A stretch of 64,000 bases of DNA from Isoetes taiwanensis. Taxonomy: Eukaryota; Streptophyta; Lycopodiopsida; Isoetales; Isoetaceae. The stretch's first letter is position 1; each line of letters begins with the position of its first letter. The stretch spans positions 1-64,000 of the forward strand of contig JAJEKV010000894.1 in assembly GCA_021234155.1 (NCBI GenBank), given 5' to 3'. Shown one piece after another: positions 11,749-24,715 of the stretch. A program made the position numbers and the translations under genes. The notes beneath the pieces were generated by a model that saw only the letters and a list, made by a program, of their open reading frames with translations, did no database searches and was not told where the DNA came from.

Positions 11749-12140
11749 TCGAAGATTGGAAGCTGCATTTTTCTAACCTTCCAAGTATTTTATATGGCAT
11801 GCGCTTTGTTACTTTTTTTGACAAAGAACATAAAAACAATGATGCCGACAACATGAAATGCATTACTACGAAGTTGCAAAGCAAGTGAGTATGTGAAAGT
11901 CTAGATTACCACTAGTTTTTAAAAACTAAAGTGGCCTCAGAGATCCAAAACAACTAAGATGTTGAAGAAAATCTTCAATAAGATTAATATTGAAACCCCA
12001 AATCCTTATCTAACACAATGAATCTTTTTTTGTGAAACCATACCTATTTTATTGACGGCTGATTGCCAAGTTCCTAACTCTTAAAAAAGATCAAAGCTTG
12101 CAACAAAGAATTCCAATGGGCTTACTCGCCTAAAATCCAA

Positions 12141-12209
12141 TGGCCTATGTAGTGTCAAACAATGACCTTCGTTATTAGCACGAGCTCTAACCAACTGAGC
12201 TAATAGGCC
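12141..12209 (-). pseudogene. tRNA-Ile-like copy, no T-loop CG
   Basis: T arm reads 'gtagtgtcaaacaatgacc', losing the B box. Anticodon stem is short ('ttcgttattag'). Confidence 0.5.
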
Positions 12210-12479
12210 CGAAGAAAGTCGCATTTTTCTAACCTCTCCAAGTGTTTTATTGTGCATGCGGTTTTGTTACTTTTTTGACATCTCGCAAGAACACGAAACA
12301 ATGATGCCGACAACATGAAATGCATTACTACGAGTTGCAAAAGCAAGTGAGTGTGTGAAAGTCTAGATTACCACTAGTTTTTAAAAGACTAAAGTGGCCT
12401 CATAGATCCAAACAACTAAGATGTTGAAGAAAAACTTCAGATAAGATTAATATTGAAACCCCAAATCCTTATCTAACAC

Positions 12480-12770
12480 AATGAATCTTTTTTGAAAAAC
12501 CTATTTTATTGCAAAATTTGCCAAGTTCCTAACTTTAAAAAAAATCAAAGCTTGCAAAAAAAAGAATTCCAATGGGCTTACTTCAGCCAAAATCCTTTGG
12601 CCATCAGTGTTTAAAAATCTTCCACCTAAAATTATTTTTGAAACCGAGCTAATAAACTCAAAAGCCAACATTTTTCTAACCTCTCCAAGTATTTTATAGC
12701 GATGCATGCTTGCATTTTTTGAAATGCATCCGACAACATGAAATGCATTACTACGAATGCAAAAAGGTGT
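12480..12770. repeat. Scrambled array unit
   Basis: The tRNA region is replaced by AT-rich text with only 'aaaccgagctaata' left. The preceding poly-T and 'ccatacc' words are cut. Confidence 0.65.
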
Positions 12771-13025
12771 GTGAAAGTCTAGATTACCACTAGTTTTAAA
12801 AAACTAAAGTGGCCTAATGAGATCCAAACAACTAAGATGTTGAAGAAAAACTTCTTTGATAAGATTAATATTGAAACCACAAATCCTTATCTAACACAAT
12901 GAATCTTTTTTTGTGAAACCATACCTATTTTATTGATTTGCCGATTGCCAAGTTCCTAACTCTTAAAAAAGATCAAAGCTTGCAACAAAGAATTCCAATG
13001 GGCTTACTCTCACGCCAAAATCCAA

Positions 13026-13087
13026 TGGCCTATGCAGTGTCTTCTAACCAGTATATTAGCACGACAAACCAAAGGAGCTAATAGGCC
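13026..13087 (-). pseudogene. tRNA-Ile-like copy, heavily shortened
   Basis: 62 nt. The T arm is replaced by 'gcagtgtcttctaacc' and the D side is 'cacgacaaaccaaagg'. Confidence 0.5.
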
Positions 13088-13485
13088 TGAAGGATTGGAA
13101 GTCGCATTTTCTAACCTCTCCAAGTGTTTTATACCAAGATGCAGTTTTGTTACTTTTTTTGACATCTCGCGAAGAACACTAAACAATGATGTTGACAACA
13201 TGAAATGCATTACTACGAGTTGCAAAAGCAAGTGAGTGTGTGAAAGTCTAGATTACCACTAGTTTTAAAAGACTAAAGTGGCCTCAGAGATCCAAACAAC
13301 TAAGATGTTGAAGAAAAAAGATAAGATTAATATTGAAACCACAAATCCTTATCTAACACAATGAATCTTTTTTTTGTGAAACCATACCTATTTTATTGAC
13401 AAAGCGATTGCCAAGTTCCTAACTCTTTAAAAGATCAAAGCTTGCAACAAAGAATTCCAATGGGCTTTTAAGCCAAAAATCCAAT

Positions 13486-13554
13486 GGGTTGGTGTCGAGT
13501 TTGCGACCTTCAAGTATTAGCACGACGCTTCTAACCAACCAAATGAGCTAATAG
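13486..13554 (-). pseudogene. tRNA-Ile-like copy without 3' acceptor strand
   Basis: 'ccaatgggttggtgtcg' lacks the GGCCTAT strand. D arm has the insertion 'accaaatgagc'. Confidence 0.45.
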
Positions 13555-13955
13555 GCCTAAAGATTGGAAGCCTGCATTTTTCTAACCTCTCCAAGTGTTT
13601 TATACTGCATGCAGTTTTGTTACTTTTTTTGACATCTCGCGAAGAACATGTAAACAATGATACGACAACATGAAATGCATTACTACGAAGTTGCAAAAGC
13701 AATTGAGTGTGTGAAAGTCTAGATTACCACTAGTTTTTAAAAAACTAAAGTGGCCTCGTAGATCCAAACAACTAAGATGTTGAAGAAAAAATGATAAGAT
13801 TAATATTGAAACCCCAAATCCTTATCTAACACAATGAATCTTTTTTGTGAAACCATACCTATTTTATTGACGGATGCGATTGCCAAGTTCCTAACTCTTA
13901 AAAAAATCAAAGCTTGCAACAAAGAATTCCAATGGGCTTACTCGCCAAAATCCAA

Positions 13956-14028
13956 TGGCCTATGCGTGTGTCGATTCCGCGACCTTCAATTATTAGCACG
14001 ACGGTTCTAACCAACCGAGCTAATAGGC
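13956..14028 (-). pseudogene. tRNA-Ile-like copy
   Basis: T arm 'gcgtgtgtcgattccgcg', anticodon stem 'ttcaattattag'. The acceptor 5' strand ends 'ggcaacc'. Confidence 0.5.
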
Positions 14029-14431
14029 AACCAAGATTGAAGTCGCGATTTTTCTAACCTCTCCAAGTGTTTTATTTTATAACCAAGATTGAATTTGTTA
14101 CTTTTTTGACATCTCAAGAAGAATTTTAAACAATGATGTCGACAACATGAAATGCATTACTACGAAGTTGCAAAGCAAGTGAGTGTGTGAAAGTCTAGAT
14201 TACCACTAGTTTTAAAAGACTAAAGTGGCCTCGTAGATCCAAACAACTAAGATGTTGAAGAAAACTTTCGATAAGATTAATATTGAAACCCCAAATCCTT
14301 ATCTAACACAATGAATCTTTTTTTGTGAAACCATACCTATTTTATTGACGGCGATTGCCAAGTTCCTAACTCTTAAAAAGATCAAAGCTTGCAACAAAGA
14401 ATTCCAATGGGCTTACACGGCCAAAATCCAA

Positions 14432-14508
14432 TGGCCTATGCAGTGTCGAAACGCTGACCTTTATCCGCGTTATTAGCACGACGCTTCCAACCAACCGAGC
14501 TAATATCC
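14432..14508 (-). pseudogene. tRNA-Ile-like copy
   Basis: T arm 'gcagtgtcgaaacgctgacc' and an extended anticodon stem 'tttatccgcg'. The acceptor reads 'taatatcc'. Confidence 0.5.
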
Positions 14509-14891
14509 TCAAGATTGAAGCCATTTTTCTAACCTCTCCAAGTGTTTTATATGGCATGCGTTTTGTTATTTTTTGACATCTCGCCCAAAAAACAATGAAA
14601 CAAACATGAAATGCATTACTAATGAAAAAAGCAAGTGAGTATGTGAAAGTCTAGATTACCACTAGTTTTAAAAACTAAAGTGGCCTCGTGAGATCCAAAC
14701 AACTAAGATGTTGAAGAAAAACTTCGTGATAAGATTAATATTGAAACCACAAATCCTTATCTAACACAATGAATCTTTTTTTGTGAAACCATACCTATTT
14801 TATTGACTAAACATTGCCAAGTTCCTAACTCTTAAAAAGAATAAAGCTTGCAACAAAAGAATTCCAATGGGCTTACTCGCCAAAAATCCAA

Positions 14892-14967
14892 TGGCCTATG
14901 CGGTGTCGAACCCGCGACCTGACCTTCAATTATTAGCACGACGCCTAACCAACCGAGCTAATAGGCC
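14892..14967 (-). pseudogene. tRNA-Ile-like copy, variable-region duplication
   Basis: T arm 'gcggtgtcgaacccgcg' fits a G:C-swapped stem one base short. 'gacctgacc' duplicates part of the variable region. Acceptor intact. Confidence 0.5.
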
Positions 14968-15327
14968 TGAAGATTGAAAGTTGCATTTTTCTAACCTCTC
15001 CAAGTGTTTTATACAAGATGTAGTTTTGTTACTTTTTTTGACATCTGGCAAGAAACTAAAAACAATGATGTCGACAACATGAAATGCATTACTACGAAGT
15101 TGCAAAGCAAGTGAGTGTGTGAAAGTCTAGATTACCACTAGTTTTTAAAAAACTAAAGTGGCCTCGTAGATCCAAACAACTAAGATGTTGAAGAAAAACT
15201 TTGGGATAAGATTAATATTGAAACCACAAATCCTTATCTAACACAATGAATCTTCTTGTTGTGAAACTCTTAAAAAGATCAAAGCTTGCAACAAAGAATT
15301 CCAATGGGCTTACTCGCCAAAATCCAA

Positions 15328-15380
15328 TGGCCTATGCAGGTGTCGAACCTGCGACCTCTAACCAACTGAGCTAATAGGCC
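15328..15380 (-). pseudogene. tRNA-Ile copy lacking the whole anticodon arm
   Basis: Perfect acceptor, T arm and D arm, but 21 nt covering the anticodon stem and loop are cleanly missing between 'gcgacc' and 'tctaacc'. The flanks are otherwise consensus, so this looks like one real deletion event rather than scattered error. Confidence 0.75.
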
Positions 15381-15777
15381 TGAAGATTGAAAGCTGCATT
15401 TTTCTAAGCTCTCCAAGTGTTTTATACGGCATGCGGTTTTTGTTTTTTTTTTGACATCTCAAGAACACCTAAACAATGATGCTGACAACATGAAATGCAT
15501 TACTACGAGTTGCAAAGCCAGTGAGTATGTGAAAGTCTAGATTACCACTAGTTTTTAAAAGACTAAAGTGGCCTCGTAGATCCAAACAACTAAGATGTTG
15601 AAGAAAAACTTCAGATAAGATTAATATTGAAACCACAAATCCTTATCTAACACAATGAATCTTTTTTTTGTGAAACCATACCTATTTTATTGACGAAGCG
15701 ATTGCCAAGTTCCTAACTCTTAAAAAGACCAAAGCTTGCAACAAAGAATTCCAATGGGCTTACTCGCCAAAATCTAA

Positions 15778-15851
15778 TGTCCTATGAAGGTGTCGAACCT
15801 GCGAACTTCGCTTTATTAGCACGACGCTCTAACCAACTGAGCTAATAGGCC
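15778..15851 (-). tRNA. tRNA-Ile-like, full length with four substitutions
   Basis: Exactly 74 nt with no indel. The plus strand shows G to T in the acceptor ('gtcctat'), C to A in the T stem ('gaagg'), C to A in the variable region ('gaacttcg') and G to T in the anticodon stem ('gcttta'). Anticodon AAT is kept. Three stems carry a mismatch, so function is doubtful. Unlike its neighbours, this copy looks mutated by plain substitution. Confidence 0.6.
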
Positions 15852-16247
15852 TGAAGATTGAAAGCTGCATTTTTCTAACCTCTCCAAGTGTTTTATATCG
15901 GATGCGCTTTGTTTTTTTTTTGACATCTCGAAGAACACGAAACAATGATGTCGACAACATGAAATGCATTACTACGAAGTTGCAAAGCATGTGAGTGTGT
16001 GAAAGTCTAGATTACCACTAGTTTTTAAAAGACTAAAGTGGCCTCGTAGATCCAAACAACTAAGATGTTGAAGAAAAACTTCAGATAAGATTAATATTGA
16101 AACCCCAAATCCTTATCTAACACAATGAATCTTTTTTTTGTGAAACCATACCTATTTTATTGACGAAGCGATTGCCAAGTTCCTAACTCTTAAAAAGATC
16201 AAAGCTTGCAACAAAGAATTCCAATGGGCTTACTCGCCAAAATCCAA

Positions 16248-16321
16248 TGGCCTATGTAGGTGTCGAACCTGCGACCAAGTTATTAGCAAACGACGCTCTA
16301 ACCAACCGAGCTAATAGGGCC
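16248..16321 (-). pseudogene. tRNA-Ile-like copy
   Basis: T arm 'gtaggtgtcgaacctgcg' nearly intact. Anticodon stem lost ('accaagttattag'), 'gcaaacgacg' inserted on the other side. Confidence 0.5.
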
Positions 16322-16718
16322 TAAGATTGAAGCTGCATTTTTCTAACCTCTCCAAGTGTTTTATACCTAGCATGCGCTTTGTTACTTTTTTTTGAGGACG
16401 AAGAACACTAAACAATGATGTCGACAACATGAAATGCATTACTACGAAGTTGCAAAGCAAGTGAGTGTGTGAAAGTCTAGATTACCACTAGTTTTTAAAA
16501 ACTAAAGTGGCCTCGAGATCCAAACAACTAAGATGTTGAAGAAAAACTTCTGATAAGATTAATATTGAAACCCCAAATCCTTATCTAACACAATGAATCT
16601 TTTTTTGTGAAACCATACCTATTTTATTGACGGAAACGATTGCCAAGTTCCTAACTCTTAAAAAAAGATCAAAGCTTGCAACAAAGAATTCCAATGGGCT
16701 TACTCGCCAAAAATCTAA

Positions 16719-16785
16719 TGGCCTATGTGTGGAACCCTGCGCTTAAGATATTAGCACGACGCCTAACCAATCGAGCTAATAGGCA
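16719..16785 (-). pseudogene. tRNA-Ile-like copy
   Basis: T arm 'gtgtggaaccctgcg' without B box, anticodon region 'cttaagatattag', acceptor 'ataggcac'. Confidence 0.5.
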
Positions 16786-17189
16786 CAAGATTGAAGTCGA
16801 TTTTTCTAACCTCTCCAAGTGTTTTATACAACATGCGCTTTTGTTACTTTTTTTTTTTGACATCTCGCTAAGAACACCTAAAACAATGATGCCACAACAT
16901 GAAATGCATTACTACGAAGTTGCAAAGCCAAGTGAGTGTGTGAAAGTCTAGATTACCACTAGTTTTTAAAAGACTAAAGTGGCCTCAGAGATCCAAACAA
17001 CTAAGATGTTGAAGAAAAACTTCGATAAGATTAATATTGAAACCACAAATCCTTATCTAACACAATGAATCTTTTTTTTTGTGAAACCATACCTATTTTA
17101 TTGACGAAGCGATTGCCAAGTTCCTAACTCTAAAAAAAGAACAAAGCTTGCAACAAAGAATTCCAATGGGCTTACTCGCCAAAATCCAA

Positions 17190-17272
17190 TGGCCTATGCG
17201 GTGTCATATGAAAACCTGCGACCAAGCTAAAAGTATTAGCACGACGCTCTAACCAACTGAGCTAATAGGATC
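17190..17272 (-). pseudogene. tRNA-Ile-like copy, long
   Basis: T arm 'gcggtgtcatatgaaaacctgcg' carries a six-base insertion, anticodon stem 'aagctaaaag', acceptor 'ggatc'. Confidence 0.5.
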
Positions 17273-17643
17273 AAAAGATTGAAAAGAATGATTTTTCTAA
17301 CCTCTCCAAGTGTTTTTTATACGGCATGCGTTTTGTTATTTTTTTGACATCTCTAAGAACTTTAAACAATGATGCTGACAACATGAAATGCATTACTACG
17401 AGTTGCAAAGCCAGTGAGTATGTGAAAGTCTAGATTACCACTAGTTTTTAAAAAACTAAAGTGGCCTCGTAGATCCAAACAACTAAGATGTTGAAGAAAA
17501 ACTTCAGATAAGATTAATATTGAAACCCCAAATCCTTATCTAACACAATGAATCTTTTTTTTGTGAAACCATACCTATTTTATTCTTAAAAAGATCAAAG
17601 CTTGCAACAAAGAATTCCAATGGGCTTACTCGCCAAAATCCAA

Positions 17644-17717
17644 TGGCCTATGCAGGTGTCGAACCTGCGACCTTCGCGTTATTAGCACGACGCTCTAACC
17701 AACTGAGCTAATAGGCC
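17644..17717 (-). tRNA. tRNA-Ile (anticodon AAT), intact
   Basis: A perfect copy alone in the middle of the array, with altered copies on both sides. Its 3'-side spacer lacks the 'gacgaagcgattgccaag' word, so 'ttttatt' joins 'cttaaaaag' near 17581-17586. Confidence 0.95.
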
Positions 17718-18111
17718 TGAAGATTGGAAGCTGCATTTTTCTAACCTCTCCAAGTGTTTTTTATCTACATGCGTTTTGTTACTTTTTTTGACAGAGAAGA
17801 ACACTTAAACAATGATCGACAACATGAAATGCATTACTACGAGTTGCAAAGCCAGTGAGTATGTGAAAGTCTAGATTACCACTAGTTTTTAAAAGACTAA
17901 AGTGGCCTCGTAGATCCAAACAACTAAGATGTTGAAGAAAAACTTCAGATAAGATTAATATTGAAACCCCAAATCCTTATCTAACACAATGAATCTTTTT
18001 TTTTGTGAAACCATACCTATTTTATTGACGGCGAATTGCCAAGTTCCTAACTCTTAAAAAGATCAAAGCTTGCAACAAAGAATTCCAATGGGCTTACTCG
18101 CCAAAATCCAA

Positions 18112-18740
18112 TGGCCTATGCAGTGTGTCGCCAAGAACACTAAAACAATGATGCCGTATTAACATGAAATGCATTTTCGCTAATTATTAGCAAACGCTCT
18201 AACCAACCTGAGCTAATAGGGCCCAAGATTGAATCTGCATTTTTCTAACCTCTCCAACAAATTTTTATCTAACACAATACTTTTTTTTGTTACTTTTTTT
18301 GACATCTCGAGAAGAATAAACAATGAATGGACAACATGAAATGCATTACTCCACGAGTTGCAAAGCAAGTGTGTGTGTGTAAAAGTCTAGATTACCACTA
18401 GTTTTTAAAAAACTAAAGTGGCCTCCCCGATTGAAGATCCAAACAACTAAGATGTTGAAGAAAAACTTCGTGATAAGATTAATATTGAAACCACAAATCC
18501 TTATCTAACACAATGAATCTTTTTTGTGAAACCATACCTATTTTATTGACGGTTATTGCCAAGTTCCTAACTCTAAAAAAAAGATCAAAGCTTGCAACAA
18601 AGAATCCAATGGGCTTTACTCGCCAAAATCCAATGGCCTATGCGTTGTGTCGAACTCCTAAAAAAAACAAAGAATTTATTAGCACTTCGCCAAAATCCAC
18701 GCTTCTAACCATTAGCACGAGCTAATAGGCAATAAAAAAA
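18112..18740. repeat. Two scrambled tRNA regions
   Basis: After the acceptor strand at 18112 a spacer word ('aagaacactaaaacaatgatg') intrudes before the anticodon remnant. In the next unit, spacer words are mixed with 'ttattagcac' and 'attagcacgagctaatagg'. Confidence 0.65.
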
Positions 18741-19144
18741 GATTGGAAGCTGCATTTTTCTAACCTCTCCAAGTGTTTTATATACGGCATGCAATTTTGT
18801 TACTTTTTTGACATCTCATGAAGAACACGTAAACAATGATGTTGACAACATGAAATGCATTACTACGAAGTTGCAAAGCCAAGTGAGTATGTGAAAGTCT
18901 AGATTACCACTAGTTTTAAAAGACTAAAGTGGCCTCATAGATCCAAACAACTAAGATGTTGAAGAAAAACTTGAGATAAGATTAATATTGAAACCACAAA
19001 TCCTTATCTAACACAATGAATCTTTTTTTTTTGTGAAACCATACCTATTTTATTGACGGCGTTTGATTGCCAAGTTCCTAACTCTTAAAAAAGAACAAAG
19101 CTTGCAACAAAGAATTCCAATGGGCTTACTCGCCAAAAATCCAA

Positions 19145-19217
19145 TGGCCTATGCAGTGTCGAACCGCGACCTTCGCGTTATTAGCACGACGCTTCTAACC
19201 AACCGAGCTAATAGGCA
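19145..19217 (-). tRNA. tRNA-Ile-like, near intact
   Basis: The anticodon arm 'ttcgcgttattagcacgacg' is perfect. The T arm reads 'gcagtgtcgaaccgcg' (one base short on each side). The acceptor 5' strand ends 'ataggcac'. Confidence 0.5.
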
Positions 19218-19620
19218 CGAAGATTGAAGTCTTGCATTTTTCTAACCTCTCCAAGTGTTTTATACCGGCATGCGCTTTTGTTACTTTTTTTTGACATCTC
19301 GCTAAGAACAATTTAAACAATGATGTCGACAACATGAAATGCATTACTACGAAGTTGCAAAGCAAGTGAGTATGTGAAAGTCTAGATTACCACTAGTTTT
19401 TAAAAAACTAAAGTGGCCTCAGAGATCCAAACAACTAAGATGTTGAAGAAAAACTTCGATAAGATTAATATTGAAACCAAAATCCTTATCTAACACAATG
19501 AATCTTTTTTTGTGAAACCATACCTATTTTATTGAATAAGGACATTGCCAAGTTCCTAACTCTTAAAAAGAACAAAGCTTGCAACAAAGAATTCCAATGG
19601 GCTTACTCGCCAAAATCTAA

Positions 19621-19696
19621 TGGCCTATGCGGTGTGTCGAACTCGACCTTCGGCAATATTAGCACGACGCTTTCTAACCATAGAAGCTAATAGGCC
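19621..19696 (-). pseudogene. tRNA-Ile-like copy, last readable one before the scrambled zone
   Basis: T arm 'gcggtgtgtcgaactcg', anticodon region 'cggcaatattag', D arm 'accatagaagc'. Confidence 0.45.
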
Positions 19697-22600
19697 AAAG
19701 ATTGAAGCTGATTTTTCTAACCCTCCAAGTGTTTTATTTGCATGATGAGTTTTGTTAATTTTTTTGACATGCAAGAACACTAAAACAATGATTTGAAATC
19801 ATTACTAGAGTGTGGAAAGTCTAGATCACTAGTAAAAGTAAAATAGATAAGATGTTGAAGAAAAAAACATATAAGAAATTGAAACCACAAATCCTTATCT
19901 AACACCTTCTTCTAGAACAAAGCTTGTAAACAAAAAAACTAAAGTGGATGATCCAAAAACAACTAAGATGTTGAAGAAAAATTTTTACCTTAAGATTAAT
20001 ATTGAAACCACTAACCAACCTTATCTAACACAATGAAGATTTTTTTGTGAAAAACCATCTAAACAATGATTTCCAAACTTTTTAAAAGAATAAAGACTCT
20101 TGGAGATCCAAACAAAGAATTTGAAGAAAACCGCCAAAAAATAAGATTAATAAAAAAAAAGATCACCATTGCAACAAAAATAAAAAAAGTTAAAAAATTA
20201 TGATTCTAACACAACTTCAACTAATAATAGGCCTTAGAATCCCTTTCTTTGAAGAAAAGAAACATTTTCAAAACCAATGCCTCCCACAATGAATCTTTTT
20301 TTGAAACCATACCTATAATTATTACCCCATTGCCAAGTTCCTAACTCTAAAAAGACCAAAGCTTTACCCAACACAATGGCTTTCGCCAAAAATTTTTTTT
20401 GACATAAATTAAAGAATCCCATAATAGGAAACAAAGAACCTCTCCAAGCGACAACATGTTACTTTTTTTTTGACATTACTAAACAATGAGCTAAACATGA
20501 AATGGCCTACGAGTTGCAAAGGTGTGTGAAAAGTGAAAGTCTAGATTACCACTAGTTTTTAAAAAACTAAAGTGGCCTTTTAGATCCAAACAACTAAGAT
20601 GTTGAAGAAAAACTGGATAAGATTAATATTGAAACCCCAAATCCTTATCTAACACAATGAATTTTTTTTTGAAACCAATTTTAACTCTTAAAAAGGAACA
20701 AATATTTTTTTTACATGGCCTACCAAAAAGATTGCCAAGTTCTAAGTGTTAAAAAACAAAAAGCCAAAATTCCAATGCTAATTACAGAGAAAAATTAATC
20801 TCTCCAGAACACGAAATGAGTGATGTAAAAGACCTTCTAGCCATTAAACTTTAATTCCCAAACATTTAAAAACTAAAGTGGCCTATAGATCTAAACAACT
20901 AAGATGTTGAAGAAATAGGATTGAAGATTGATTGAAACAACCTTTTTTTGAAAACCTTATTTAACAAAATGCAATTTTGTTACCTATTTTTGACATCTTT
21001 GTCAACTGCTAATAGAAGAAATTTTGCTTTTTCTTCTCCTAAACAATGAACAAAGCTTTGCAAACATCTAAAAAGAACAAACAACAAATGCATTACTACG
21101 AAGGCAAAGCCAGTGAGTGTGAAAGTCTAGATTACCAAAGTTTTAAAACTAAAGTGGCCTCAGAGATTAAACAACTAAGATGTTGAATATTAAGAAGTGT
21201 CGGATTTATCTAACACAATGAATTTTTTTTTTGTGAAACCATACCTATTTTATTGACTTTTTTTGACAAGTTCAAGAAACTATTAAAAAAAAACAACAAG
21301 CATTGCAATGTAACAAATGTTGAAAGTCTAGACTTTAAAATCTAAGTTTTTAAAAACTCCAATGGCCTCTTCATCCTAAACAAACCTAACATGAAACCAT
21401 TAAAACGAGTTGCAAAGATTGAGTATTGAAAGTCCAAACCACTTTTTAAAAAAATGTGGCTTTTTTGTGATCCAAAAAACCTATATTTTTAGAAAAACCT
21501 CTGATAAGATTATTATTGAAACCTTTTTGTTAAATTTTTGACATCAACAAAGAATTCCAAAACAATGATGATGTCCAAAACATGAAATGCGTTATTAAAA
21601 TGTTGAAAAGCAAGTTTTTATCCACGCCTAACCAATGTGAGCTAAAAAAAGATTGACCAATAACCTCTCCAAGTATTTTAAAACTAAAATGCGCATATCA
21701 TACTTTTTTTATGTTAAGAAATATTTAAAACAATGATCCCAGAAAACATGAAATGCATTACTACGACGGCAAGCAATGAGTTCATAAAGTTAGATTACCA
21801 CTGGTTTTAAAAACTAAAAGATCCAAACAACTAAGATGTTGAAGAAAAACTTCGTGATAAGATTAATATTGAAACCCCAAATCCTTATCTAACACAATGA
21901 ATTGAAACCATACCTATTTTTTAACGAAGTGATTGCCAAGTTCCTAATTCTTAAAAAGGACCAAAGCTTGCAACAAAAATCCAATGGGGCGCCAAAATTA
22001 AATGATGTCAAACCTAATGCAATTTGAATTAGCATCACAAAAGATAATATGCCCTAAGATTGGTCATTTTTAAAATTGTTAAACCGGCTTTTTTTAGAAA
22101 AACAACTAACAATGTTAAAAACAAAATGCATTAATATTGAAACCACATATCCCTTATCTGAACAAGATTGAATCTAGTTTTAAAACCATAACCATAGATA
22201 AATCCAACTAAGATTTTATAAGATTTAAGATTGAAACCACAAATCCTTCCTAACAACTTTTCAAATGTGAAAGTATCGCTAAGAACAAAAACAATGGCTT
22301 TCAAACATGAAATGCAAAGAATTCCAATGGGCTGTGAAAAAATGTGATGGCCTATGTTGTTTCAAACCTTGCCTCATAGATCCAAACCAACGAAGCTAAT
22401 AAGAGATTGAAGAAGGGATTTTTCTAAGATTAATATGTTTTATACACAAATCCTTACAAAGCAATTTTGTTACTTTTTTTGACATCTAACAGAAAACAAT
22501 CTTTTTTGAAATGCATACCCAAAGCCATGAGTGTGTGAAAGTCTAGATTACCACTAGTTTTTTTTCAAGATCCAAAACAACTAAGATGGAAAAAGAAACC

Positions 22601-22930
22601 CCAAATCCTTATCTAAACACAATGAATCTTTTTGTGAAACCATAATTTGCATTTGACAACATGAAACCAAAATACTCGAAAGGCTGAATCTTGATATTGC
22701 AAAAAACTAATGGCATTGTTTTGTTGAAAACTAACTGAAGTTTATTGATTAATTTTTGCAACACTTTCATTTCGCCAAAAAAAGATGGCCTGAAAAACAA
22801 TATCTTTTAAGATTGAACCATACTATCGCATTTTTTCTAACCTTTTCAAAGGCTTTGTTTTATAAGATTATTTTGAAACCTCCAAGTCATGACCTTTTGT
22901 TGTTTTTTTGACATTATGAAATCTCAATCC
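19697..22930. repeat. Heavily degenerate zone of the array
   Basis: Three kilobases in which even the usually fixed spacer words are partial and the period is only loosely kept. Islands such as 'caactaagatgttgaag' and 'gaaagtctagattacc' still show array ancestry. No tRNA can be read and no protein gene is supported. Confidence 0.75.
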
Positions 22931-23256
22931 TTTGGGAAACCTTCGCATTAAACAATGATGCCGACAACATGAAATGCATATTTACGAAAGTTGCAAAGCA
23001 AGTGAGTTGTGAAAGTCTAGATTACCACTAGTTTTAAAAGACTAAAGTGGCCTTATGAGATCCAAACAACTAAGATGTTGAAGAAAAACTTCGATAAGAT
23101 TAATATTGAAACCACAAATCCTTATCTAACACAATGAATCTTTTTTTTTTGTGAAACCATACCTATTTTATTGACGTTTTTATTGCCAAGTTCCTAACTC
23201 TTAAAATCAAAAGCTTGCAACAAAGAATTCCAATGGGCTTTATCGCCAAAATCCAA

Positions 23257-23327
23257 TGGCTATAGTGGTCACTTTCAACTTGCCGCGTTATTAGCACGAC
23301 GCTCCAACCAACTCGAGCTAATAGGCC
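23257..23327 (-). pseudogene. tRNA-Ile-like copy
   Basis: First readable copy after the scrambled zone. Acceptor 3' strand 'ggctatag', T arm lost, anticodon arm and loop intact ('gcgttattagcacg'). Confidence 0.45.
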
Positions 23328-23722
23328 AAGAAGATTGGAAGTCGCATTTTTCTAACCTCTCCAAGTGTTTTAGCCACAAGATGCGTTTTGTTATTTTTTT
23401 GACATCTCAAGAACACCTAAACAATGATGTCCGACAACATGAAATGCATTACTACGAAGTTGCAAAGCAAGTGAGTGTGTGAAAGTCTAGATTACCACTA
23501 GTATTTAAAAACTAAAGTGGCCTCGTAGATCCAAACAACTAAGATGTTGAAGAAAAACTTCAGGATAAGATTAATATTGAAACCACAAATCCTTATCTAA
23601 CACAATGAATTTTTTTTGTGAAACCATACCTATTTTTATTGACGGTGATTGCCAAGTTCCTAACTCTTAAAAAGAACAAAGCTTGCAACAAAGAATTCCA
23701 ATCCTTACTTTCCAAAATCCAA

Positions 23723-23804
23723 TGGCCTATGCAGTGTCAAACTAGAACGGCCACCTTCAAGGCTATTAGCACGACGCCTTCTAACCAATCGAGCTATAAT
23801 AGGA
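23723..23804 (-). pseudogene. tRNA-Ile-like copy
   Basis: T arm replaced ('gcagtgtcaaactagaacgg'), acceptor 5' strand 'ataatagg' shifted. Loop 'ctattag' changed. Confidence 0.4.
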
Positions 23805-24652
23805 AAAGATTGAAGTGTTTCAATTTTTCTAACCTCTCCAAGTAATGCTTTTGTTACTTTTTTGACATCTCTGCGAAGAAACAAAACAATGCAACAACAT
23901 GAAATGGAAAAGGTAAAGCAAGTGAGTGTGAAAGTCTAGATTACCACTAGTTTTAAAAACTAAAGTGGCCTCAAAGATCCAAACAACTAAGATGTTGAAG
24001 AAAAACTTCGTGATAAGATTAATATTGAAACCCCAAATCCTTATCTAACACAATGAATCTTTTTTTTTGAAACCATACCTATTTTATTGACGCGTTGAAA
24101 CCAATTCCAAAATATCAAGAACTTGATGCCAACAATGAAATGCATACTACGAGGCAAAGATTTTCCTTATACTGCCAAAATCCAATGGCCAAATGCTGAA
24201 AGTGTCGAAACTAAAGGGCCTACATTATTAGCACGACGCAAACAACCAACTGGAAGAAAAAGGCCAAAGATTGAAATTGCATTTTCTAACCTCTCCAAGT
24301 GTTTTAAATGATGATGCGTTTTGTTACTTTTTTTGACATCTCGCCAAGAAACTAAACAATGATGTAGTACAAACATGAAATGCATTACTACGAGTTGCAA
24401 AGAAATTGAGTGTGTGAAAGTCTAGATTACCACTAGTTTTTAAAAGACTAAAGTGGCCTCAGAGATCCAAACAACTAAGATGTTGAAGAAAACTTCGATA
24501 AGATTAATATTGAAACCCCAAATCCTTATCTAACACAATGAATCTTTTTTTTTGTGAAACCATACCTATTTTATACCAAGTTCCTAACTCTAAAAAAAGA
24601 ACAAAGCTTGCAACAAAGAATTCCAATGGGCTTACAATGCCAAAAAATCCAA

Positions 24653-24715
24653 TGGCATATCATGGTGTGTCGAACTCGCGACCTTTCATTATTAGCTAAC
24701 CAAGGCTAATAGGCC
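24653..24715 (-). pseudogene. tRNA-Ile-like copy, D side deleted
   Basis: T arm 'catggtgtgtcgaactcgcg'. Bases between the anticodon loop and 'ctaacc' are missing. Confidence 0.4.
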
